Shown here: positions 16,122-23,882 of the stretch, in pieces
Layout of the letters: each line of letters begins with the position of its first letter
Position numbering within the stretch: position 1 is the first letter of the stretch
Assembly: GCA_029261795.1 (NCBI GenBank)
Contig: JAJDAP010000108.1
Span: 1 to 64,000, forward strand
DNA: 64,000 bases
Direction: 5' to 3'
From: Deltaproteobacteria bacterium
Lineage (GTDB): Bacteria; Myxococcota_A; UBA9160; UBA6930
The notes under the pieces: model-generated
Told to the model about the DNA's origin: nothing
Database searches by the model: none
What the model saw: only the letters and a program-made list of their open reading frames with translations
Translations under genes and position numbers: made by a program

Positions 16122-16895
16122 GTGATTCAGGATCTGTTCTCGGTGGAAGGCAAGGTGGCCGTGGTCACCGGAGGCACCCGTGGTATCGGGTACATGATCG
16201 CCCAGGGCTTCGTCGAAGCCGGGGCGCGCGTCATCGTGGCATCGCGCGGCGCGGAGGCGTGCGCGGAGGCCGAAGCCTCTCTCTCGAAGTTGGGGCATTG
16301 CGTCGGCATCGCCGCGGATCTCTCGAGCGAAGCCGGCGCCCAGCAGTTCGCCGATGCTGTCGCCGAGCGAGAAGCCGGCGTCGATGTGCTGGTGAACAAC
16401 GCGGGAGCGAACTGGGGCGCACCGATCGACGAGTTCCCGGACTCGGGTTGGGACAAGGTCTTCGACCTGAACCTGAAGGGCGTCTTCCATACGACCGTCA
16501 AGTTCCTGCCGTCGCTGCGGAAGAGCGCGACGCCGGAAGATCCCTCCCGGGTGATCAACATCGGTTCGATCGATGCCATCCAGGTTCCGAATCTCGAGAC
16601 CTATTCGTACTCGGCCTGCAAAGCGGGCGTGCACCACATGACGTCGGTGCTGGCAGGGCGGCTTGCCCGTGAGAACATCACCGTGAACTGCGTGGCGCCC
16701 GGACCCTTCCAGAGCAAGATGATGGCCCAGACGCTTCGGGATTTCGGCGACCATATCGTGAGCACGAATCCGCGTGGGCGGATCGGCACGCCCGAAGACA
16801 TGGCCGGCGTCGCGATCTATCTGGCCTCTCGAGCGGGTGCCTACGTGACCGGTGCCATCATCCCGGTGGACGGTGGCGCGGCGACGACCCGGTGA
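16122..16895 (+). CDS. SDR-family oxidoreductase (257 aa)
   Basis: Classical short-chain dehydrogenase: TGGTRGIG cofactor loop near residue 15, NNAG, Ser then YSYSACKAG as the catalytic Tyr-Lys, and the C-terminal GAIIPVDGG found in 3-oxoacyl-reductase-like members. It probably interconverts a hydroxyl and keto group on an acyl or similar substrate. GTG 16122 is chosen for its strong AAGGAGGA site and because the family N-terminus follows immediately; the frame is open further upstream but not credible. Confidence 0.9.
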   Translation: MIQDLFSVEGKVAVVTGGTRGIGYMIAQGFVEAGARVIVASRGAEACAEAEASLSKLGHCVGIAADLSSEAGAQQFADAVAEREAGVDVLVNNAGANWGAPIDEFPDSGWDKVFDLNLKGVFHTTVKFLPSLRKSATPEDPSRVINIGSIDAIQVPNLETYSYSACKAGVHHMTSVLAGRLARENITVNCVAPGPFQSKMMAQTLRDFGDHIVSTNPRGRIGTPEDMAGVAIYLASRAGAYVTGAIIPVDGGAATTR

Positions 16896-16902
16896 TTCTT
16901 CG

Positions 16903-17355
16903 GTGAGGGCGGTGCTACCCCTCGGACTTGCCTGCTTGCTGGGTGTCGGGTGCCTGGCCGTCGCTCAGGCAAGCGAGGTGCTGGAGGTGGACGCGGAACG
17001 CCGTGCTGCCCAGGTGGCTGCGGATCCGGCCGCGCTCGATCGCTTGCTTCACGATCGGCTCCGCTATCACCACTCCGATGGCCGCGAAGAAACGAAGGCG
17101 GAGTTCGTCGCCTCGTTGACCGGTGGGGTCGTCGACTATCGCGAGATCCGCGTGAGCGCGATCGACATGATTCCCTGTGAGGCGCGTCAGGACGCCTGTG
17201 TCCGCGCATTCCAGACGCTCGAAGTCACCTTCGAGGGGCGCGCGTACACGATTCCGGGATGTTATGTTGCGGCCTATCAACGTGATCGAGGTCGACTTCG
17301 GCTGCTGGCCTACCGGTCGGCCGGTCTCGATCCGGCCGGCGGTTGTCCGCTCTGA
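16903..17355 (+). CDS. Exported NTF2-like (DUF4440-type) protein
   Basis: A 150-residue protein starting at GTG 16903, seven bases after the SDR stop. Residues 1-25 form a signal peptide ending near VAQAS. The remainder (DPAALDRLLHDRLRYHHSDG, then REETKAEFVASLTGG) is the first helix and strand pattern of the DUF4440/SnoaL cone fold. Two cysteines around CEARQDAC could pair in the periplasm. No catalytic role can be stated. Confidence 0.7.
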   Translation: MRAVLPLGLACLLGVGCLAVAQASEVLEVDAERRAAQVAADPAALDRLLHDRLRYHHSDGREETKAEFVASLTGGVVDYREIRVSAIDMIPCEARQDACVRAFQTLEVTFEGRAYTIPGCYVAAYQRDRGRLRLLAYRSAGLDPAGGCPL

Positions 17356-17361
17356 GCCGAT

Positions 17362-17883
17362 TCAAGAGGCTGATGGTCCGAAGCGGAGCAACGCGAACAG
17401 GCCGATCATCGACAGGGCGAGTCCGAGTTTGACCGCCGCTCCCAGGGCGAGGCCCAGGGTCGCGCCGAATCCGGCCCAGCCTGCCTGGCGAAGGTTCCCG
17501 TGTTGCGAGAGTTCTCCGATCACGGCGCCCACGAACGGCCCCAGTACGAGGCCGGGCAATCCGGCAAGGAGCCCGACGACGACGCCGAGGGCGCCTACCA
17601 GGGCACCGATGGCAGCGCCGATGACGGCGCGCTTCGAGGCCCCGAACTTCTTGGCACCGAGTGCGCCGGCGACGAAATCAACGGCATAGGTGAGCCCGGC
17701 CATGAAGCCAAGCGCGAGAAGCGACCAGACGCCAACGAACTCGAAATCATCGGCGGCGGCCGCCGCGATCAGGCCCGCGAACACGAGCGGTGCGCCTGGA
17801 AGCCCTGGCAGCACCAGGCCGAGAACGCCCCCGACCACGAGGAGCGCGGCCAGCGTCCACAGCAGGATTTCGGGTAGCGGCAT
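17362..17883 (-). CDS. DUF456 small membrane protein (173 aa)
   Basis: A glycine/alanine-rich integral membrane protein with four to five hydrophobic segments and the DUF456 repeats PGLPGAPLVFAGL and LPGLVLGPFVGAVIGE. It is convergent with the preceding gene, six bases apart. Function of the family is unknown. The mobile element begins 22 bases upstream of its start, so its promoter may have been displaced. Confidence 0.85.
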   Translation of the reverse strand: MPLPEILLWTLAALLVVGGVLGLVLPGLPGAPLVFAGLIAAAAADDFEFVGVWSLLALGFMAGLTYAVDFVAGALGAKKFGASKRAVIGAAIGALVGALGVVVGLLAGLPGLVLGPFVGAVIGELSQHGNLRQAGWAGFGATLGLALGAAVKLGLALSMIGLFALLRFGPSAS

Positions 17884-17904
17884 GCTCGCGAGAGTTTCGC
17901 CCGC

Positions 17905-17922
17905 TTAGAGAAGCTCTGCACG
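17905..17922 (+). repeat. Left inverted end of transposase element
   Basis: TTAGAGAAGCTCTGCACG; its reverse complement matches 19218-19235 at all but two or three positions and resembles 850-867 near the other copy. Confidence 0.6.
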
Positions 17923-18196
17923 CGCGATCCCGCGCTGGGTTTGCGACCGCAGGGCTGTTGAGGGGACCCGCTAGCTGCCAGCTATCGGGTCATGGCCGAG
18001 GGCGCGAGCGGGCCAGGACCAGCTCGAACGGTGTCTCGAGGAGGGAATGCCGGTCTCTCTCGAACGGAGTTGGGTCCCGGAGGGCTTTTGAGGGGGGTGG
18101 TTCGCGCGGATGTTAGGTAGATCGGGTCAGGGTCGAGGGGGCGAGCGGGCGTGGGGCGGATCGGACGATGTTTCGGGAACGTGATGACGATTTTTC

Positions 18197-18224
18197 TTGC
18201 TTGATCATATAAGAGCGCTATATT
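18197..18224 (+). promoter_or_regulatory. Promoter of intact transposase, leaderless
   Basis: TTGCTT, 16-bp spacer, TATATT, with the ATG only six bases after the -10 box, so translation would start at or next to the transcript 5' end. The left copy keeps the 16-bp spacing although the hexamer sequences differ. Confidence 0.5.
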
Positions 18225-18230
18225 CAATAC

Positions 18231-18923
18231 ATGCGGCGTAAGGCATCTGGAATCCAGCTCGAACTGCGACACTCCGGGTGGGGCGGGAAGCGGCCCGGCG
18301 CCGGCCGAAAGCCGCAGCCGGGGTCCGGCATTCCGCATCTCCGCCGAACAGGACTGGCTTCCCGGTATCCCTGCCACGTCACCTTGAAGGTGCGCGATGG
18401 CGTTCCCTCCCTTCGAACCGTGAAGCTGGTGCGAGAGCTCGAACGCTCCTGGGCGAAGGCCTGTGATCGCGGGGACTTCCGGCTCGCGCACTACTCGATC
18501 CAGGCGAATCACGTCCATCTGCTGGTGGAGGCGAAGGATGCGGACACCCTGGGGCGTGGGATGAAGTCGCTGGGCGCGCGCCTCGCGCGTGCGGTGAATC
18601 GCGTGTTCGCGCGTTCTGGACCGGTGCTCAAGGACCGGTATCACCATGTGGTGTTGAAGACACCGACCCAGGTGCGGAACGCACTGCGGTACGTGCTGAT
18701 GAACGCCGGGCGGCACATGAAGCGGTCGCCCAGCATCGTGCGAATCGATCCGGCCTCGTCAGGTCGCTGGTTCGGGGGCTGGAAGCGGTCGGCGCGCGAT
18801 CTCGTGATCGCGGCAAGAGGAACGCCCGGAAGCCGGGCGGTCGCGTTCACCCACACCTGGCTCCTCAACGAAGGCTGGAAGAGAGCCGGTCCGCTCCTGG
18901 ACCCCGCTGCCGCTCCGGGCTGA
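18231..18923 (+). CDS. REP-associated tyrosine transposase (Y1_Tnp, 230 aa)
   Basis: Complete Y1-type HUH nuclease. A basic GGKRPGAGRKP motif at residues 18-28 precedes the HUH motif NHVHLL (93-98). Candidate catalytic tyrosines are in DRYHHV (137) and ALRYVLMNAGRH (154), the latter in the position usual for the YxxxNP-like motif. About 60 residues of C-terminal extension follow. There is no ribosome site and the promoter is almost at the ATG, consistent with a leaderless mRNA. These enzymes cut single-stranded DNA at palindromic REP sites; whether this copy moves itself is unknown. Confidence 0.88.
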   Translation: MRRKASGIQLELRHSGWGGKRPGAGRKPQPGSGIPHLRRTGLASRYPCHVTLKVRDGVPSLRTVKLVRELERSWAKACDRGDFRLAHYSIQANHVHLLVEAKDADTLGRGMKSLGARLARAVNRVFARSGPVLKDRYHHVVLKTPTQVRNALRYVLMNAGRHMKRSPSIVRIDPASSGRWFGGWKRSARDLVIAARGTPGSRAVAFTHTWLLNEGWKRAGPLLDPAAAPG

Positions 18924-19217
18924 ACCGTCCTCACGGCCCCGACCGGCATTACTCACGTCCTGGCATCGCTAGTCCACGCGTCCTCGACCCAAGAAGCTGG
19001 CCCACGAGAGCAACCTGCGAGCCCACCTCGTAGAGTCGAGAGCCACCCCGCCCCTCAAAGACTTTCCGCCGCCACGCGCACGCTCGAGAGTAGAAGAAGC
19101 TCTCCTGGACCAGACCGCCCTCCCCTGGCTCAGCAGGACGCCTCTAAACTCCCGAAGGGTCGAGCCTGGCCCCTGGGAGGCCCACCCCTTACCCCGCAAC
19201 GTCGTTGTGAGCTGGCC
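18924..19217. other. Non-coding right part of the transposase element
   Basis: About 290 bases without a credible gene between the transposase stop and the inverted end. It contains short partial inverted stretches (for example AGAAGCTCTCC near 19100) that resemble the terminal core, possibly subterminal binding sites. Nothing else recognised. Confidence 0.45.
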
Positions 19218-19231
19218 CGTGCAGAGCTTCC

Positions 19232-19990
19232 CTAGAGGACTTCGGCGAGGACCAGCCGCATGGCGATCAGGGTCAAGACCGTCTTGTAGAGGGCGACGAA
19301 CGCGCGCTCGCTTACGTGTTCGAGCAGGCGGCTGCCGGTCCAGGTGCCGGCTACCGCTGCCGCGGTGCCGCCCACGAGTAGCGGGATGTGCTCGAGAAAG
19401 GCGAAGCCGATTCCACCGTAGATGAGGATCTTCGCCAGATGGCCGAGTGCCTGGCATGCGGCCTTGGTGCCAACGAGGGCCTGTCGCGAAAGTCCGAGGT
19501 TCAGGAAGAACGGCGCGATCAAGGGCCCCGTCGCGCCGATCGTCACGTTGAGGAAGCCCGTCGCGCCGCCTAGCAGGATGAAGCGACGGTTCGGGTTGGC
19601 ATCCTCGGGGTGCGTGCCGAGCAGGAGGAACTGGGGGGCCCAGGTGGCGATCAGGACGAAACCGCCGATGGCCATTCGAAGCGCGCTTTCGGGCAACTGT
19701 TGGGCGAACTGGATTCCGAGCCAGCCCATGGGCAGCAGCAGCAACGCGCTGCGCCACACGATGTCGAAGCGCGCGTGCCGACGTTGGATCCAGGCACGGG
19801 AGCCGTTCGCGGACAGCTGGATCACGCCGTGGAGCGGAATGGCGACCAGCGGCGGTAGCAGCAGAAGCATGGCCGCGAGCAGGGTGATCCCGCCGGCCAT
19901 CCCGACGATGGCCGACAGGACGCCGGCGCCGAACGCGATGCCGCAGAGGGCGAGGATCTCGAGCGGGTCGATGTCGAGACTCCTGATCAG
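19232..19990 (-). CDS. TauE/SafE-family permease (252 aa), apparent CTG start
   Basis: Multispanning transporter of the sulfite/organosulfonate exporter family; the GVLSAIVGMAGG motif lies in the first helix and a matching GFLNVTIGATGP begins the second half, giving about eight helices. No ATG, GTG or TTG is available before the first membrane helix. The first sensible codon is CTG 19990, which overlaps the citrate synthase stop as CTGA at 19987-19990. The long open frame upstream lies inside the citrate synthase and is not coding. The substrate is unknown; a carboxylate or sulfonate exported next to a citrate synthase is possible. Confidence 0.8.
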   Translation of the reverse strand: MIRSLDIDPLEILALCGIAFGAGVLSAIVGMAGGITLLAAMLLLLPPLVAIPLHGVIQLSANGSRAWIQRRHARFDIVWRSALLLLPMGWLGIQFAQQLPESALRMAIGGFVLIATWAPQFLLLGTHPEDANPNRRFILLGGATGFLNVTIGATGPLIAPFFLNLGLSRQALVGTKAACQALGHLAKILIYGGIGFAFLEHIPLLVGGTAAAVAGTWTGSRLLEHVSERAFVALYKTVLTLIAMRLVLAEVL

Positions 19991-21117
19991 GCAGTCGCGG
20001 CCGGCACCCTGCCGACGTAACGCTGCCGCGGCCGGATGATACGACGGCTCTCGCGTTGTTCGTCGAAATGGGCCAGCCAGCCAGCCACTCGAGCGCTCCC
20101 GAAGATCGGCGTGAAGAGGCCACGCGGAATACCCAGCACGTCGAGCAACACGGCGGTGTAGAACTCGACGTTGGTATCGAGCGAACGGTCCGGGTTGCGC
20201 TCGGCGAGAACGCCCACAGCCACCTTTTCGACACTGCGGGCCAGTGCCAGGTAGCTGCTCTCTGCGCCACTTGCCTCGAGTTCGGTGACGATGCGGACCA
20301 GGACCGCGGCTCTGGGATCGCGCACGCGGTAGATCCGGTGGCCAAGGCCCATGATGCGGCGGCCGGCGTCGAGTTCTGCGCGAATCCAGGCTTCGGCGTG
20401 CTCGGGCGCTGAGATCGCATCGAGCATGTCGAGGACCGGGCCCGGAGCGCCGCCGTGGAGCGGGCCCTTCAAGGAGCCGATCGCGGCGACCATGGCCGAA
20501 ACCGGATCGCTCTCGGTCGAAGCGACCACCCGCGCCGTGAAGGTCGAAGCATTCATGCCGTGCTCGGCGACGGTGACCAGGTAGGCGTCGAGGGCCGCCG
20601 CCTCGGCTTCCGACGCCGCTTCGCCACGGATCATTCGCAGCAAGTCCGCAGCGTGTCCGCGCGCGGGATCGGGCGCCAGCAGCGACTGCCCGCACTGGCG
20701 CCGGTGCCAGCCCGCAGCGAAGACCGCGATCGCCCCGGTCAACCGCAAGCGGGTCTCGGCTGGGTTTACGGATCCCTCCTGCAGGGTCGCCATCGAGGCG
20801 CGGAGGGCGTCCATGGCATCCTCGGCCTCGAAGGCGGCGCCGAGCTTCCAACGCTGATCGAAGGCCCGACTGCGGGCTTCGCCGAGCCCGCGTTGGATCG
20901 ATCTCAGGCGAGCGGCATCCGGCAACTGGCCGTCCCAGAGCAGGCCGCAAAGCGCCTCGAAGGAGACCCGGCCAGCCAGCTGTTCGACATCGTGCCCCCG
21001 GATGACCAGTCTGCCGCGTTCGCCATCCACCTGGGAGAGGTTCGTTTCGGCCACGATCACGCCGTCGAGGCCCGGGGCGTATTGGTCGGGCGCGGCAGTC
21101 GATCTTTCATTTTCCAT
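19987..21117 (-). CDS. Citrate synthase (376 aa)
   Basis: Complete citrate/2-methylcitrate synthase. The catalytic region includes EHGMNASTF (first His), GLGHRIYRVRDPRA (second His) and NVEFYTA, where the usual Asp is Glu. It ends in RPRQRYVG, the CoA-binding tail. ATG 21117 has a strong AAAGGAGGAAAG site. It is divergent from an HTH-fused citrate synthase 60 bp away and coupled to a TauE permease, so it is probably a regulated, specialised enzyme and not the housekeeping one. Confidence 0.9.
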   Translation of the reverse strand: MENERSTAAPDQYAPGLDGVIVAETNLSQVDGERGRLVIRGHDVEQLAGRVSFEALCGLLWDGQLPDAARLRSIQRGLGEARSRAFDQRWKLGAAFEAEDAMDALRASMATLQEGSVNPAETRLRLTGAIAVFAAGWHRRQCGQSLLAPDPARGHAADLLRMIRGEAASEAEAAALDAYLVTVAEHGMNASTFTARVVASTESDPVSAMVAAIGSLKGPLHGGAPGPVLDMLDAISAPEHAEAWIRAELDAGRRIMGLGHRIYRVRDPRAAVLVRIVTELEASGAESSYLALARSVEKVAVGVLAERNPDRSLDTNVEFYTAVLLDVLGIPRGLFTPIFGSARVAGWLAHFDEQRESRRIIRPRQRYVGRVPAATA

Positions 21118-21148
21118 GCACTTTCCTCCTTTGGCCCGCTAGGATAGT

Positions 21149-21189
21149 ATGATCAATCAATGAATCAAGGTTGATCAATGAATCAATCA
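21149..21189. promoter_or_regulatory. Tandem AT-rich operator in divergent citrate-synthase promoter
   Basis: Two related copies, TGATCAATCAATGAATCAA (21150-21168) and TGATCAATGAATCAATCA (21172-21189), each opening with the palindrome TGATCA, 22 bp apart. They lie in a 60-bp gap between divergent genes and run over the start codon of the HTH-fused enzyme. This suggests binding by that protein's own DNA-binding domain, by position only. Confidence 0.5.
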
Positions 21190-22452
21190 TCCAACTCGGA
21201 ATCCGGGGAGCTGACGGCGCGCCAGGCCGCTGATCTGCTCGGCGTGAAGCTCCCGACCCTCTACGCCTATGTGAGCCGCGGATTGCTTCGCAGCCTGCCC
21301 GGAACGGGCAGCGGCCGTGCCCGTCGCTACCTCTTGAAGGACGTGGAGCCGCTCCGCGACCGGAGCCGCGGTAGTGCCGCAGCCGCCGGTGCATTGCGGT
21401 TTGGCGAACCGGTTCTTGATTCCGGAATCACGGAGATGACGCCGGCGGGGCCAGCCTATCGTGGGCGCCTCGCCACCACGTTGGCGCGAGACGGCGTCGG
21501 CTTCGAATCGGTTGCCGAGTTCTTGTGGACCGGCATCCTGCCGGATTCGCCGCCAACGTGGCCGGTTCCCGAAGCGGCGCCGCGACTCGCCGGGCTGGCG
21601 CGGCTGGTTCCCGAAGGCGCGCCTCCAGCAAGTGTCAGGCCGTTGGTCGTTGCCGCATGGGCCAGTCGCGACCCGGGTCGCTTCGATCCCCGAGCGGATG
21701 CGGTACTCCCGCGCGCCCGCGCCGTAACCCGGTTGTTGGCCGCCTCGTTGGCTTTGCCGAGCAGCCCGGACCGGGCTTCGGCTGGCTGGCGAGCGCCCAC
21801 GATCGCGGATGCCGTCTTGTTGGCCTACGGCATCGAGCCCGCCGAGAGCCGGCGGCGCGCGCTGAACGCCATGCTGGTGTTGATGGCGGACCACGAGCTG
21901 AACGCATCTACGTTCGCGGCCCGCGTGGCGGCCTCGGCCCAGGCCGATGTGTACGCTGCATTGCAGGCAGGCCTGGCCACATTGTCCGGGCCCCTTCACG
22001 GCGGCGCGTCCGATCAGGTCGAAGCCGTCGTGCGCGAGATCGAACGACCCGAAGACGCCGCGCGCGTGGTGCACGAGCGCGCTCGGCGTGGTGAGAGAGT
22101 TCCCGGCTTCGGCCACTTCCTCTACCGGGAAGGCGGGGACCCGCGCGCGACGGCCCTGATGGAAATCGCCTGGGAGTTGGTCGGCGAGGTTGGATCCGGG
22201 CCCGGCTCTGACGAGGTCGCCAGGGTCACGGCCCTGATCACGGCAATGGAGGCGGCGGAACATCCGAAGCCGAACGTCGATGCCGCTGCGGTGGCCACGC
22301 GCGCGGCCATCGGGTTACCCGCCGGCGCGGTCGCTGGCATCTTTGCCGTGGCACGCTCCGTCGGCTGGGTGGCCCACATCCTCGAGCAGTACGAGACCGG
22401 AGATCTGCTGCGGCCGCGGGCACGCTACGTCGGACCGCCGACGGACGGCTAG
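21178..22452 (+). CDS. HTH-domain citrate synthase fusion (424 aa)
   Basis: Residues 10-58 form a MerR/excisionase-type winged helix (LTARQAADLLGVKLPTLYAY, then RRYLLKDV). The rest is a citrate synthase: DHELNASTFAARV, GFGHFLYREGGDPRA and a final NVDAAAVATRAAIGLP, where the catalytic Asp is kept but the following FY is not. It could be an enzyme that senses its own substrate and regulates the neighbouring operon, or a regulator that lost activity. Such fusions are known in proteobacteria but poorly studied. The start at 21178 falls within the proposed operator. Confidence 0.85.
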   Translation: MNQSSNSESGELTARQAADLLGVKLPTLYAYVSRGLLRSLPGTGSGRARRYLLKDVEPLRDRSRGSAAAAGALRFGEPVLDSGITEMTPAGPAYRGRLATTLARDGVGFESVAEFLWTGILPDSPPTWPVPEAAPRLAGLARLVPEGAPPASVRPLVVAAWASRDPGRFDPRADAVLPRARAVTRLLAASLALPSSPDRASAGWRAPTIADAVLLAYGIEPAESRRRALNAMLVLMADHELNASTFAARVAASAQADVYAALQAGLATLSGPLHGGASDQVEAVVREIERPEDAARVVHERARRGERVPGFGHFLYREGGDPRATALMEIAWELVGEVGSGPGSDEVARVTALITAMEAAEHPKPNVDAAAVATRAAIGLPAGAVAGIFAVARSVGWVAHILEQYETGDLLRPRARYVGPPTDG

Positions 22453-22495
22453 CCCAGGCGGCCGCTATCCTACGCGATTCAGCAGCGGAGTCGCC

Positions 22496-23191
22496 TTGGA
22501 TCAGATCTCACTCGGGATTGCGTGGTACGTGGTCTTCATCTTCTCGACTACCGCCCACGAGGCCGCCCATGCCTGGGCTGCCAAACGGGGCGGGGATTCC
22601 ACCGCCTACGAGGGAGGTCAGGTCGGCCTGGACCCGCGGCCGCACATTCGCCGCGAGCCGATGGGAATGGTGCTCGTGCCGATCGTGAGCTTCTTCCTGA
22701 TCGGCTTCATGATGGGTTGGGCGAGTGCGCCCTACGACCCGGTCTGGGCTCGTGCCCACCCGCACCGTGCCGCTCGAATGGCGCTGGCAGGCCCCGTCGC
22801 CAACCTGCTCCTGCTCGTCGTCGCCGGCCTCGTGATTCGCGGCATGATTGCGGCGGGCATGCTCCAGTTTCCGGATTCCGTCGGCTTCATCCATGTCGTC
22901 GATGGGCTGGGCGATGGCATGATGCCCGCCGTCGCCACGCTGCTCAGCCTGATGTTCTCGCTGAACCTCCTGTTGTTCATCCTGAACATCATCCCACTAC
23001 CGCCGCTCGACGGGAGCACGGCCATCGGCATCTTCATGAGCGAGAAGAACGCGCTGCGGGTTCAAGAGGTGATGGCGACGCCGGCGCTCTCGATGTTCGG
23101 CATGCTGGGCGCATTCCTGCTGATCCAACAGATCTTCTGGCCCTCGTTCCTGGCGGCGATCCGCTGGCTCTATCCGGAACTCGGATTCTGA
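22496..23191 (+). CDS. Site-2 protease-like M50 membrane metallopeptidase (231 aa)
   Basis: Rhomboid-like zinc peptidase with HEAAH in the first membrane helix and IIPLPPLDG, the third zinc ligand motif, near residue 170. About five membrane helices. TTG 22496 is used because it has a CGGAG site and places the HExxH helix at the normal distance from the N-terminus. Stand-alone members of this short subfamily have no PDZ domain and often no known substrate. Confidence 0.87.
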   Translation: MDQISLGIAWYVVFIFSTTAHEAAHAWAAKRGGDSTAYEGGQVGLDPRPHIRREPMGMVLVPIVSFFLIGFMMGWASAPYDPVWARAHPHRAARMALAGPVANLLLLVVAGLVIRGMIAAGMLQFPDSVGFIHVVDGLGDGMMPAVATLLSLMFSLNLLLFILNIIPLPPLDGSTAIGIFMSEKNALRVQEVMATPALSMFGMLGAFLLIQQIFWPSFLAAIRWLYPELGF

Positions 23192-23210
23192 CCGGCTAAC
23201 ATTCCAGCCG

Positions 23211-23849
23211 ATGAGAAACGCTTCCCGCATCCTGTTCGGATCGGCACTCCTGCTCGGGCTGCCACTCGCGGCGGCGGCGCTCGATTGTCCGCCGGGAACC
23301 GAGCGATCGGGGGCAGCGCCGCCGGACGGGCACCGGGAATGGTGTGTATTGCCCGACGGTGTCCAGCACGGGCCATCGCATTCGTACTATTCGGAGGGTG
23401 CTCGGCTCGCGCAAGCGACCTTCGAGCACGGCCGGTTGACCGGCGCCTACCAGGAGTGGCATCCGAACGGAAGACTCAAGCTGGAGGGCCACTATCGATC
23501 CGACGAGAAGGACGGCAAGTTCGCCGCCTTCTATCCCGACGGAACCAAGAAGTGGGAGGAGGGCTGGCGCGCCGGAGTCCAACACGGGCCAGCCCGTTCC
23601 TGGCACCCGAACGGGAATGCGATGGGTGATATGTCCTTCACGGAAGGCCGGCTCCACGGACCAGCGCGCACCTGGTACTCGAGTGGCCAGATCCAGGCTG
23701 AGGGCGTCTTCGTAGACGGCGCTCGGGACGGGGAGTGGCGGGCGTGGTGGGAAGACGGGCGTACCCAGAAGATCGTCGAGTTCGATCACGGCAAGGAACT
23801 CTCGCGCGAGTACAAGCCACGCAACAAACTCCGCGCAGAGCCCGAATGA
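23211..23849 (+). CDS. Exported MORN-repeat protein (YwqK-like)
   Basis: A 212-residue protein with a signal peptide (cleavage likely after LPLAAAA, before LDCPPG). At least five MORN_2-type repeats follow, of the form YQEWHPNGRLKLEG, AFYPDGTKKWEEG, SWHPNGNAMGD and TWYSSGQIQAEG. The repeats usually form flat hairpins that bind surfaces or partners. No enzymatic function is visible. It starts 19 bases after the protease gene and may be cotranscribed. Confidence 0.8.
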   Translation: MRNASRILFGSALLLGLPLAAAALDCPPGTERSGAAPPDGHREWCVLPDGVQHGPSHSYYSEGARLAQATFEHGRLTGAYQEWHPNGRLKLEGHYRSDEKDGKFAAFYPDGTKKWEEGWRAGVQHGPARSWHPNGNAMGDMSFTEGRLHGPARTWYSSGQIQAEGVFVDGARDGEWRAWWEDGRTQKIVEFDHGKELSREYKPRNKLRAEPE

Positions 23850-23882
23850 TGCCGCAGAGCCTGGCTTCGAGATCCGCCGTGC

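Larger units (their letters stand above)
17905..19235 (+). mobile_element. 1.3-kb transposon-like element carrying a REP-type tyrosine transposase
   Basis: The element is bounded by near-identical inverted ends of 18 bp (17905-17922 and 19218-19235; shared core GTGCAGAGCTT). It contains a conserved non-coding leader (17984-18230), the transposase gene and about 290 bp of non-coding sequence. A second copy occupies the left window edge in opposite orientation and keeps the same leader and the same terminal core. The right end includes the stop codon of the neighbouring TauE gene. Known REP-associated transposases are single domesticated genes without such ends, so the defined borders are unusual. 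Boundaries are inferred. Confidence 0.6.

Noticed and set aside
18641..18949. Minus-strand frames across the transposase element
   Set aside because: Antisense to the transposase, with no ribosome site and no family similarity.
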